Below, one piece after another: positions 1 through 5,153 of a DNA stretch of 7,750 bases. This DNA is from Clostridia bacterium (lineage in GTDB: Bacteria; Bacillota; Clostridia; Oscillospirales; UBA644). The stretch covers positions 1-7,750 of the forward strand of contig JAFPBP010000254.1 in NCBI GenBank assembly GCA_017424085.1, read 5' to 3'. The position numbers and the translations under genes are program-made. Position 1 is the first letter of the stretch. Each line of letters begins with the position of its first letter. The notes under the pieces were generated by a model that did no database searches, had not been told where the DNA came from, and saw only the letters and a list, made by a program, of their open reading frames with translations.

Positions 1-1
1 C

Positions 2-283
2 CCAACACTGATCCAATGGAACTATTGCGTCATGGTCAACTATTTTTCCTCGGTCTTTCAAGGAAACGGCGGAAAAGAGACCTTCAAGGCGCTTCTGAAC
101 GGCTATTTCAAGGCGGGTGGCATGCAGCATCAGCCCAACGTATCCGACGCGGAGCAGTTGAAAAAAGCACAAGCAGAGCCCGAAAAATACAAGGATCTGA
201 TCGTCCGCCTCTGGGGCGTTTCCGCGCATTTCGTGGATCTCCCCCGCGAGCTGCAGGACGAAATGATCGCGCGGTTCAGTTGA
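2..283 (+). CDS. Glycyl radical enzyme, C-terminal fragment (5' end outside window)
   Basis: This is the last 93 codons of a pyruvate formate-lyase/diol dehydratase-type glycyl radical enzyme; the frame is open to the window edge. The visible part matches the glycine-radical domain: an aliphatic stretch, the GGMQHQPNV segment (family pattern GG-x-H-x-Q-x-NV), then LKKAQAEPEKYKDLIVR, the glycine-loop RLWGVSAHF and the tail ELQDEMIARFS. The radical-bearing glycine should be the codon at 215-217. In this family a partner radical-SAM activase abstracts a hydrogen from that glycine, and the glycyl radical then makes a thiyl radical on a cysteine located upstream, outside this window. The loop reads RLWGV rather than the common RVAGY/RVSGY, and the protein ends RFS instead of RT. 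The substrate (pyruvate, glycerol, hydroxyproline, arylacetate and others) cannot be decided from this tail. No activase gene follows it here, so any partner lies upstream or elsewhere. Confidence 0.88.
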   Translation, partial: PTLIQWNYCVMVNYFSSVFQGNGGKETFKALLNGYFKAGGMQHQPNVSDAEQLKKAQAEPEKYKDLIVRLWGVSAHFVDLPRELQDEMIARFS

Positions 284-402
284 AGATCAACGATCTGTTG
301 GTTCCGTATCGTTAGTACAAAAATAAGAATAGCACTCCGCTCCCTTATTCTATTTGAGATGTTTTGAGGATAAAAAAGAGAGGTCGATGATTAATGGTAT
401 AA

Positions 403-756
403 ATGAGTAAGAAAAAAATAATCGCATGCATAGTTCTTTGCTGTTTATGCTTATACGCTTTATTTGCAACCGTTGTGATCGTCCTGTTCCATATGATTCG
501 AGATAATCCTATCGATGCCATTTCAAGTACATACATACGCAATAATGAAGAATTTCAAATGCAATATGGCGAGATTGTTCATATCGGAAAAAATGTACTG
601 CATAGAACGGAGAAAAGTGAATTTTATATAAAATCACCCTATACAGTCGAAACTAATGCTTCGCGAGTTGTTGTATATATAACACTGATAAAGGAAGATG
701 GCGATTGGAAAGCGGTTTCTCTTGAAATCATTGATGTAATAACAAAGACCAATTGA
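403..756 (+). CDS. Small single-pass membrane-anchored protein of unknown function
   Basis: A 117-residue protein. Residues 5-30 form one hydrophobic segment after a Lys-rich start (MSKKKII), so it is probably anchored with its C-terminus outside. The soluble part (about 33-117) has a predicted helix (PIDAISSTYIRNNEEF) followed by strand-like stretches near 55-61, 73-80, 88-97 and 102-112. That order resembles small cystatin-like/Coa1-like membrane proteins, but this is a shape impression, not a family assignment. An in-frame TAA at 400-402 lies just before the ATG, so 403 is the earliest start. There is no good ribosome binding site at normal distance: GAGAGG (378-383) is 19 nt away. A short overlapping frame (ATG at 387, stop 408-410) ends inside the start of this gene and could couple translation. 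Composition is AT-rich, like the putative immunity genes at 5154-6935, so an orphan immunity protein is possible. It is followed by a clear terminator. Confidence 0.62.
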   Translation: MSKKKIIACIVLCCLCLYALFATVVIVLFHMIRDNPIDAISSTYIRNNEEFQMQYGEIVHIGKNVLHRTEKSEFYIKSPYTVETNASRVVVYITLIKEDGDWKAVSLEIIDVITKTN

Positions 757-796
757 TGATAAAAAAAGAATCGAGAGGATCAATAACATGAAACCC

Positions 797-828
797 ATTC
801 CCCAAAGCCTGCTTTGGGGAATTTTTTT
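797..828 (+). terminator. Rho-independent terminator after the small membrane protein gene
   Basis: A perfect 11-bp stem (ATTCCCCAAAG, 797-807, with CTTTGGGGAAT, 812-822) closes a 4-nt loop (CCTG) and runs into seven T residues (822-828). It lies 40 nt after the stop of the 403-756 gene and separates it from the esterase promoter. Confidence 0.92.
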
Positions 829-902
829 CACGGGGCAGCCCCCTCCTCCGACGAGGAGATCTTCGTGGTAAAAAAAGCAATCTTTTTTGATCGAAAATGC
901 TA

Positions 903-931
903 TTGCATTCACAATTAAATCATGCTATAAT
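903..931 (+). promoter_or_regulatory. Sigma-70-type extended -10 promoter for the CE15-like esterase
   Basis: The -10 box TATAAT (926-931) is preceded by TGC (extended -10, TGn) and lies 17 nt after a weak -35, TTGCAT (903-908). Transcription should begin near 938, giving a short leader with the ribosome binding site GGGAGG (950-955) 10 nt before the ATG at 966. Confidence 0.72.
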
Positions 932-965
932 GAAGAAAAACAAACTGTCGGGAGGAATCTACGCC

Positions 966-2108
966 ATGGAAGAGAAAATCAAGATTACGGATTACAAGGT
1001 CCTTGGAAAGCTGCCCGATCCCTTCGTCATGAAGGACGGCACCCGCATCACCGATCCCTCGCAATGGGAAGCCCGCCGCAAGGAAATGTATCGGGACGTG
1101 ATCGAGCTGCAGTACGGCACCATCCCCCCCAAGCCCGAGGTCATGCAGGTGGAGTTGATCCAGAAGGGCAAGGACGTTGCAAACTACCGCATCACCGCAG
1201 GAACCAAGGAGAAAACCGTTTCCTTCTACATGAAGGTCTTTCTGCCCAAGGATGCGGGGATCCATCCCGCCGTGGTAGACGGAGATCTTTGCTGGACCTA
1301 CGCCTTCCACGACGATTTCCGTCAGGTGTTTTGGGAAGAAAACATCCTTCTTGTCATGTTCAACCGCACCGAGCTTGCTAACGATATTCAGCACGAGGGA
1401 CGCAGACACGGGCCCCTGTACGAGGTCTATCCCGAATACACCTTCGGCGCCTTGGGAGCATGGGCGTGGGGCTTCTCCCGTTGCGTGGACGCTCTGGAGA
1501 TTCTGGGCATTGCCGACATGAACCATATTGCCTTTACGGGGCACTCCCGCGGAGGCAAGACGGCGGCGCTGGCGGGTGCTTTGGACGAGCGCGCCACCAT
1601 CGTCAATCCCAACGAGACCAACGCAGGATCCTGCAGCTGCTACCGCATTCACATGAGCGCCATCAACGAGGATGGCGTCGAGAAGCGGAGCGAAACGCTG
1701 GCGGATCTTTATAAAAACTTCGATTTCTGGCTGGGCGAGGGCATGGCGGATTACACCCAACGGGAGCAGGATCTGCCCTTCGATTGCCATATGCTGAAGG
1801 CGATGATCGCACCGAGAACCCTGTTCGTATCCGAGGCGGTCAGCGACATCTGGACCAACCCCGTGGGCACGTGGATGACCAGCATGGCGGCATCCGAGGT
1901 CTTCAAATTCCTGAAGGTCCCCGAGAATCTGCTCTGGTATTTCCGCGACGGATACCACTATCACCACGTGGAAGACGTAAAAATGCTGGTGAACGTGATC
2001 AAGAACCGCACCGAGGGACGTCCTCTGAGCGATCGGTTCTTCCGCAGACCCTTTGAGGAAAAGGAACTGATCTACGATTGGCGTTGCCCCGAGCAGAAAA
2101 ACGACTGA
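966..2108 (+). CDS. CE15-like alpha/beta hydrolase (glucuronoyl esterase type), apparently cytoplasmic
   Basis: A 380-residue protein. It opens with LPDPFVMKDGTRITDPSQW and EARRKEMYRDVIELQYG, close to the usual start of bacterial CE15 esterases. The nucleophile elbow GHSRGGK puts the catalytic serine at residue 194. Glu217 in NPNETNAG lies 23 residues later, where the family has its catalytic Glu. The block DIWTNPVGTW plus FRDGYHYHH matches the family D-x-WADP-x-G and G-x-H regions, giving His331 as the catalytic histidine. CE15 enzymes cleave esters between glucuronoyl groups of xylan and lignin alcohols, or related uronate esters. Most bacterial members are secreted, but this one begins MEEKIKITDYK with no signal peptide, which suggests it acts on an imported oligosaccharide or small ester. 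I chose ATG 966 because it has GGGAGG 10 nt upstream and lies after the promoter; the in-frame ATG at 897 is upstream of the promoter. It is a single-gene unit. The substrate is inferred only from family resemblance. Confidence 0.82.
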   Translation: MEEKIKITDYKVLGKLPDPFVMKDGTRITDPSQWEARRKEMYRDVIELQYGTIPPKPEVMQVELIQKGKDVANYRITAGTKEKTVSFYMKVFLPKDAGIHPAVVDGDLCWTYAFHDDFRQVFWEENILLVMFNRTELANDIQHEGRRHGPLYEVYPEYTFGALGAWAWGFSRCVDALEILGIADMNHIAFTGHSRGGKTAALAGALDERATIVNPNETNAGSCSCYRIHMSAINEDGVEKRSETLADLYKNFDFWLGEGMADYTQREQDLPFDCHMLKAMIAPRTLFVSEAVSDIWTNPVGTWMTSMAASEVFKFLKVPENLLWYFRDGYHYHHVEDVKMLVNVIKNRTEGRPLSDRFFRRPFEEKELIYDWRCPEQKND

Positions 2109-2157
2109 GAAAACGAAAGCAGCGGAGGATTTGCACAAACCCCATAACGAAGTTTAG

Positions 2158-2208
2158 AAAAAAAGGCACTTATGGCAACGAAAAAATCGTTTGTCATAAG
2201 TGCTTTTT
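2158..2208 (+). terminator. Rho-independent terminator after the esterase gene (A/T tracts on both sides)
   Basis: GCACTTATG (2167-2174 with G2166) pairs with CATAAGTGC (2195-2203). The stem continues inward through CAA/TTG and CGA/TCG, and outward by G-T and A-T pairs into seven A residues (2158-2164) and five T residues (2204-2208). The flanking A and T tracts mean it could stop transcription from either strand, including read-through of the convergent AraC gene. Confidence 0.85.
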
Positions 2209-2223
2209 CTTCTTTCGAAGGGA

Positions 2224-2382
2224 TGAATTGACGCTTAGCGTCATGAATTGAAGCAGATCGGCTTCATGATTTGAAAACTGCGTTTTCATGAATTGAATTA
2301 CCCATTTTCATGCCGTAGGCAATTCATGCACCGACGGTGCAAATCATGGCGTAAGCCAATTCATGCCCATCAGGGCAATTCA
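2224..2382. repeat. Array of eight mini-hairpins joined by nested complementary 5-nt linkers
   Basis: All 159 bases fit one self-complementary scheme. Eight hairpins begin TG and end CA: 2229-2243, 2249-2266, 2272-2288, 2294-2310, 2311-2321, 2327-2341, 2347-2358 and 2364-2377. Their stems differ (for example TGACGC/GCGTCA, TGAAAAC/GTTTTCA, TGCACC/GGTGCA, TGCCC/GGGCA) but each pairs with itself. Between them lie four left linkers (TGAAT 2224-2228, TGAAT 2244-2248, TGATT 2267-2271, TGAAT 2289-2293) and four right linkers (ATTCA 2322-2326, AATCA 2342-2346, ATTCA 2359-2363, ATTCA 2378-2382). In nested order every left linker pairs with its right partner, and the one variant, TGATT, faces the one matching variant, AATCA. 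The fold would be a chain of three four-way junctions capped by hairpins four and five, with only about 35 bases unpaired. It is not a CRISPR array. No ORF or known RNA family is recognised. It lies between convergent genes, so it could act as RNA from either strand or as a DNA cruciform. Confidence 0.85.
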
Positions 2383-2383
2383 T

Positions 2384-2437
2384 TATGGGCACGCCTTGAC
2401 AGCTTCCGAAAAACCTTAGCTATCGTTCGTGCCCATA
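2384..2437. repeat. 10-bp perfect inverted repeat flanking the hairpin array
   Basis: TATGGGCACG (2384-2393) is the exact reverse complement of CGTGCCCATA (2428-2437), enclosing 34 nt with a weaker AGCT/AGCT pairing inside. A T-rich run (2448-2454) follows about 10 nt later on the plus strand. It begins one base after the nested hairpin array and may be part of the same element or a weak terminator. The 3' end of the convergent AraC gene is at 2456. Confidence 0.6.
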
Positions 2438-2455
2438 TCCCTGCTGCTTTTTTTC

Positions 2456-3190
2456 TTATTCGGTTTTCAGATAGGTTTTTACGTATTTCTCGGGGGACAT
2501 ACCCGTCTTCTTCTTGAACGCCTTGCTGAAGGCGTAGGCAGAGGAATAATTCAGCGCCTCGGCGACCTCGTACACCCGCGCCCCGTTCTTCAGCTCCTCC
2601 AAAGCGATATTCATCACCCGTCGGTCAAAATATTGCTTGGGAGTCATATAATACATCGCCTGAAAGGAACGGGTCACGTGCTCCCGACTGTACCCCAGAT
2701 CATTGCACAGATCCTTCATGCTCAGAGTCGTGCCGCTGAGCCGATCCAGATATTCCTTCGTGCGCTCCGCCGCGGAGCTTCCCCGTCGGACCGATCCTCG
2801 GATGCAGGACAAAACCAACTGCACCAGCCCCGACAAGACCTCGTTATCGTCGGTATTGATGTGCCGCCGCCAAAGCTCCACCGCATCGAACAGAGGACTT
2901 CCCTCCTCCACGCAGATCTCGGTAAAATGATCCACGGGGGGAAAGATCCGAACGTGGGTATAGCAGCGCAACAGCTTATCGTTGGGGTTTTCATGCAGCG
3001 AATAGGGCTTTCCCACGGGAGTCAGATAGAGATGATTTCGCTTCAGACGGATTTCTTTGCCGTTCTCCTCGTAATAGCCTTCACCGTCGAGCACGAAATA
3101 CAACCGTGAAAAATTGATACAGATGTCATGATACGCCCAGTTTTGGTAGGTATAGCATTCTGCGGAATTCCAAGCATTTTGAACTATCAT
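2456..3190 (-). CDS. AraC-family transcriptional regulator
   Basis: A 244-residue protein with the two parts of an AraC/XylS regulator. Residues about 20-85 look like the cupin-type sensing domain (RLYFVLDGEGYYEENGKEI, then LKRNHLYLTPVGKPY). Residues about 145-242 form the DNA-binding domain with two helix-turn-helix motifs: SMKDLCNDLGYSREHVTRSF, and near 205-229 VYEVAEALNYSSAYAFSKAF followed by the signature KKKTGMSPEKYVKTY. The effector is unknown. It is somewhat shorter than the usual 270-300 residues, but the cupin starts near the N-terminus as in many Clostridia members, so the ATG at 3188-3190 seems correct. No ribosome binding site precedes it; the -10 box is only 9 nt upstream, so the mRNA is probably leaderless or nearly so. 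The gene is divergent from the MATE transporter, the usual arrangement for a local regulator, so control of that gene is plausible. Confidence 0.93.
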   Translation of the reverse strand: MIVQNAWNSAECYTYQNWAYHDICINFSRLYFVLDGEGYYEENGKEIRLKRNHLYLTPVGKPYSLHENPNDKLLRCYTHVRIFPPVDHFTEICVEEGSPLFDAVELWRRHINTDDNEVLSGLVQLVLSCIRGSVRRGSSAAERTKEYLDRLSGTTLSMKDLCNDLGYSREHVTRSFQAMYYMTPKQYFDRRVMNIALEELKNGARVYEVAEALNYSSAYAFSKAFKKKTGMSPEKYVKTYLKTE

Positions 3191-3199
3191 AGCAGGAAC

Positions 3200-3228
3200 A
3201 TTATACTACAATCATTCCCCTTTGTCAA
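3200..3228 (-). promoter_or_regulatory. Consensus sigma-70 promoter for the AraC-type gene (leaderless transcript likely)
   Basis: On the minus strand TTGACA (3228-3223) and TATAAT (3205-3200) are both perfect consensus, with a 17-nt spacer. The start codon is at 3190-3188, so normal initiation 6-9 nt after the -10 box gives a 5' untranslated region of about 0-3 nt. Confidence 0.85.
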
Positions 3229-3249
3229 TCGGACAGGGAAAATATTAAA

Positions 3250-3288
3250 AAACATATCACATTTGGACATGTTTATCCCCCACGGGGG
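3250..3288. promoter_or_regulatory. Two dyads between the divergent AraC and MATE promoters, possible operators
   Basis: AAACAT (3250-3255) and ATGTTT (3269-3274) form one dyad. CCCCC-AC-GGGGG (3277-3288) forms a second, just upstream of the MATE -35 box. Their placement between the facing promoters suits regulator binding, but AraC proteins often use direct repeats, so assigning them to the neighbouring regulator is inference. Confidence 0.35.
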
Positions 3289-3291
3289 CTA

Positions 3292-3320
3292 TTTACTTTT
3301 GTGCAAAATTTCGCTATAAT
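3292..3320 (+). promoter_or_regulatory. Sigma-70-type promoter for the MATE transporter gene
   Basis: The -10 box TATAAT (3315-3320) is perfect; the -35 is TTTACT (3292-3297, 4 of 6 matches) with a 17-nt spacer. The predicted start is near 3327, leaving a leader of about 37 nt that contains AAAGGAG (3349-3355). Confidence 0.7.
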
Positions 3321-3363
3321 ACAGGTATATCATTTTCGTAGGTTTCGGAAAGGAGAATCCGAA

Positions 3364-4731
3364 GTGAAGGTAAAGTCCCTGACCGAAGGAAATATTTACA
3401 AAAACTACATTCTCTATGCGCTTCCTCTGATCGTCTCCGCCATTCTCGCAAGGCTGTACGGGACCGTAGACTCGGTCATTGCGGGGAAATGCATCGGAGA
3501 CCTTGCCCTGGGAGCCGTCAGCGCCATGGGCTCCATCGACGCCATCTTTTTTGCCCTCTTCAACGGCTTTTCGGTGGGGTTTTCCATCCATCTTGCCAAC
3601 CTCTTCGGGCAACGGAACTACGCAAGGATCCGCCGCGACACCTACGCCACCGTGATCTTCATCGCCGCCGTGAGCCTCCTGCTGGGCGTGCTTGCGGTGC
3701 TGTTCCGCAATCCCCTCATGGACTTTCTCAAGGTGGACGAGGTTTTGCGCCGCGATGCGGAGATCTATTTCGTCATCGTCATTCTCGGCAGCGTCTTCAA
3801 CTACGTGAACCGCATTTTCGCGCAGGTCCTGCCCGCCATGGGGATCACGTCCTTTTCCCTCTACCTTTCGGTCGGCTCGGCGGTGCTGAACATCGTTGGG
3901 AATCTGATCTGCGTAGTGGCGCTTCGCATGGGGGTTGCGGGGCTTGCGATCGCAACCGTATTCTCCACCGCCGCCATTACGCTGATCTATTTTCTGATCC
4001 TTCGCAACGCCTTGCGCAAGCTGGATCTTGAAAAAACGCCCTTCCGTTTCCGCTTTTCTTACGTTTCCGAATCCTTCCGCTATACCCTCCCCGCCGCCGC
4101 ACAGCAGCTCGCCTTCCATTGGGTGGGCGTTCTGATTGCACCTCCCATCAACGGCATGGGCGCCGCCGCAACCACCGCAAACAACGTGAACGGGCAGCTG
4201 TATTCCATCTGCTCCATCACCATCTGGAACATGACCTCCTCCATCTCCTGCTATACCGCCCAGAGCATCGGAGAGGGGAGCGTGCACAAAATCCCCCGCG
4301 GGCTTCGGGTGGGCTTTCTCTTGAACAGCGTCATGCTGCTGCCCGTCCTTCTGTCCTTTTATTTCTTTGCGGACCCCATCGTTTCGATCTTCTTCCCCGA
4401 GGGCTTTGAGGGGCTTGCGCTGGATTACGCCCTGCGGTACGTGCGCGTGTTCCTGCCCTTCCTGCTCGTGCAGATGGCGGACCACGTGCTCCATTCCTAT
4501 CTGCGGAGCCTGGGGGCGGTCAATGCAGTCTTTTACATCAGCCTCTTCGGAAGCACCGTTCGCGCCGTTCTGACCTATGCGCTGGTGCCCGTCCTGGGAA
4601 TGGATGGGGTCTACCTGAGCCAGATCGTCAGCTGGGCAGCTGATCTGCTGGTCACGGTGGTTTTGTATTTGCAAAAATACCGAACGGTTCCCCAGATCCA
4701 ACGAATCGCCCAACGCATCAACAACCGCTGA
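3364..4731 (+). CDS. MATE-family multidrug/cation antiporter
   Basis: A 455-residue integral membrane protein of about twelve hydrophobic segments. The start (LTEGNIYKNYILYALPLIVS, then ILARLYGTVDSVIAGKCIG) is typical of the MepA/DinF-like MATE group of Firmicutes. The second half repeats the pattern (YTLPAAAQQLAFHWVGVLIA, then the NNVNGQLYSICSITIWNM segment). MATE proteins export drugs or metabolites in exchange for Na+ or H+; the substrate cannot be read here. I place the start at GTG 3364 because AAAGGAG lies 8 nt upstream and the promoter ends at 3320; an earlier in-frame GTG at 3301 would overlap the promoter. Full length for the family. The divergent AraC-type gene may regulate it. No clear terminator follows; the next promoter is 37 nt after the stop. 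Confidence 0.93.
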   Translation: MKVKSLTEGNIYKNYILYALPLIVSAILARLYGTVDSVIAGKCIGDLALGAVSAMGSIDAIFFALFNGFSVGFSIHLANLFGQRNYARIRRDTYATVIFIAAVSLLLGVLAVLFRNPLMDFLKVDEVLRRDAEIYFVIVILGSVFNYVNRIFAQVLPAMGITSFSLYLSVGSAVLNIVGNLICVVALRMGVAGLAIATVFSTAAITLIYFLILRNALRKLDLEKTPFRFRFSYVSESFRYTLPAAAQQLAFHWVGVLIAPPINGMGAAATTANNVNGQLYSICSITIWNMTSSISCYTAQSIGEGSVHKIPRGLRVGFLLNSVMLLPVLLSFYFFADPIVSIFFPEGFEGLALDYALRYVRVFLPFLLVQMADHVLHSYLRSLGAVNAVFYISLFGSTVRAVLTYALVPVLGMDGVYLSQIVSWAADLLVTVVLYLQKYRTVPQIQRIAQRINNR

Positions 4732-4767
4732 CCGAGCCAACCTTTTTCCACAAACGCACGCACCCCC

Positions 4768-4796
4768 TTGACAACTCGTTCTTTTTATGATATAAT
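4768..4796 (+). promoter_or_regulatory. Perfect consensus sigma-70 promoter of the leader peptide/attenuator
   Basis: TTGACA (4768-4773) and TATAAT (4791-4796) are both perfect, separated by 17 nt. Transcription should start near 4803, about 27 nt before the leader peptide ATG. This is one of the two strongest promoter matches in the window. Confidence 0.9.
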
Positions 4797-4829
4797 AAAA
4801 TCAACAAGAGCAACAAGGAGGGCTGCCCC

Positions 4830-4874
4830 ATGAAGCTGATGTTTTCTTTCTTCGGACGGCGGCTGTTTGCGTAA
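4830..4874 (+). CDS. 14-residue leader peptide of a transcription attenuator
   Basis: MKLMFSFFGRRLFA is preceded by AAGGAGG (4815-4821), 8 nt before the ATG, and by a perfect promoter, so it is very likely translated. Four of 14 residues are Phe (codons 5, 7, 8, 13), with two Arg codons at 10-11. The last six codons and the stop form the left arm of the antiterminator hairpin, so ribosome position would choose between the two downstream RNA folds. The peptide itself probably has only this regulatory role. It could be an amino-acid-sensing leader (Phe) or an antibiotic-responsive one; the layout does not settle this. Confidence 0.72.
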   Translation: MKLMFSFFGRRLFA

Positions 4875-4923
4875 TTTCGGCACAATAATATAGAATTTTT
4901 TACGCCACGCACGAGCCGCCGTC
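4855..4923 (+). promoter_or_regulatory. Antiterminator hairpin of the attenuator
   Basis: GACGGCGGCT (4855-4864) pairs perfectly with AGCCGCCGTC (4914-4923), and GCGTAA (4869-4874) pairs with TTACGC (4900-4905), with a 4/8-nt internal loop and a 25-nt AU-rich apical loop. The right arm overlaps the left side of the terminator at 4907-4949, so the two cannot coexist. A ribosome at the leader stop codon (4872-4874) would cover the left arm and favour termination; a free left arm would favour read-through. Confidence 0.7.
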
Positions 4924-4949
4924 TTCCCCGACGCGCCCGTGCGTTTTTT
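4907..4949 (+). terminator. Rho-independent terminator of the attenuator
   Basis: ACGCACG (4907-4913) pairs with CGTGCGT (4938-4944). The stem continues inward with two single-base bulges through CGTC/GACG (4920-4923 with 4930-4933) around a TTCCCC loop. Six T residues (4944-4949) follow. No intact gene follows it. Confidence 0.85.
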
Positions 4950-5142
4950 GCAGATTCAGAAATTGTCAACAGCTCCGGGTCCCTTGTCGTGGAATATACC
5001 TAGTAAGCCTTGGGAGATTACTGCAGATGTTTATGGCGGTGTCCAATCAAGAAACCATTCTCAAAGCAATATTGATAGAGGTTTTGCATATTTGGAAGGT
5101 AGTAAAATAATAGGTCCGCTTATTTGGGTGTTCATTGAATAG
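4939..5142 (+). pseudogene. Remnant C-terminal tail of an RHS-type polymorphic toxin
   Basis: The open frame ends at TAG 5140-5142. Its readable part, from about 4966 on, contains PSKPWEITADVYGGVQSRNH followed by SQSNIDRGFAYLEG. From memory of RHS and WapA-like proteins, a PWE-x-x-AD-x-x-GGV-x-R-x-H tail is common at their extreme C-termini; I cannot confirm the subfamily. Everything upstream (RHS core, most of the toxin domain) is missing, and the frame runs directly out of the attenuator terminator, so the junction lies near 4950-4966. The GTG at 4939 is within the terminator stem and has no ribosome binding site, so I do not think it is an independent gene. The stop is 11 nt before the next ATG, and the G of the stop begins that gene's ribosome binding site, the tight spacing expected of a toxin/immunity pair. 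Confidence 0.6.
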
Positions 5143-5153
5143 GGGAGGTACAT

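Noticed and set aside
322..349. Terminator after the glycyl radical enzyme gene (AATAAG/CTTATT)
   Set aside because: The stem is only 6 AT-rich pairs with a long loop and no adequate T run.
843..858. Hairpin CTCCTC/GAGGAG downstream of the 797-828 terminator
   Set aside because: A 6-bp stem with a 4-nt loop and no T run; could be chance in a GC-rich patch, and no role is visible.
788..871. 27-residue ORF starting MKPIPQSLLW across the terminator
   Set aside because: It has a fair upstream GAGAGG, but the coding bases are the terminator stem and T run, so the ORF is most simply a by-product.
915..2138. 407-codon open frame on the minus strand opposite the esterase
   Set aside because: Antisense shadow; low-complexity composition, no ribosome binding site, and it covers the esterase promoter.
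2224..2382. CRISPR array
   Set aside because: Repeated parts are only 5-9 nt, the intervening units are self-complementary hairpins of 11-18 nt, and the repeat orientation flips in the middle. There are no cas genes.
2293..2517. Plus-strand ORFs at 2293-2517 and 2429-3109
   Set aside because: They run through the hairpin array or opposite the AraC gene and have no ribosome binding site or recognisable motif.
3289..4740. 483-codon open frame on the minus strand opposite the MATE gene
   Set aside because: Its translation is rich in His, Gly, Asp and Gln with no hydrophobic core or motif, as expected for an antisense shadow of a GC-biased membrane-protein gene. The plus strand has promoter, ribosome binding site and clear family features.
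4830..4874. Classical phenylalanine (pheA-type) leader
   Set aside because: Phe content is suggestive, but a ribosome paused on codons 5-8 would still cover the outer antiterminator arm at 4855-4864, so the standard amino-acid logic does not fit well. I keep it as an unassigned attenuator.
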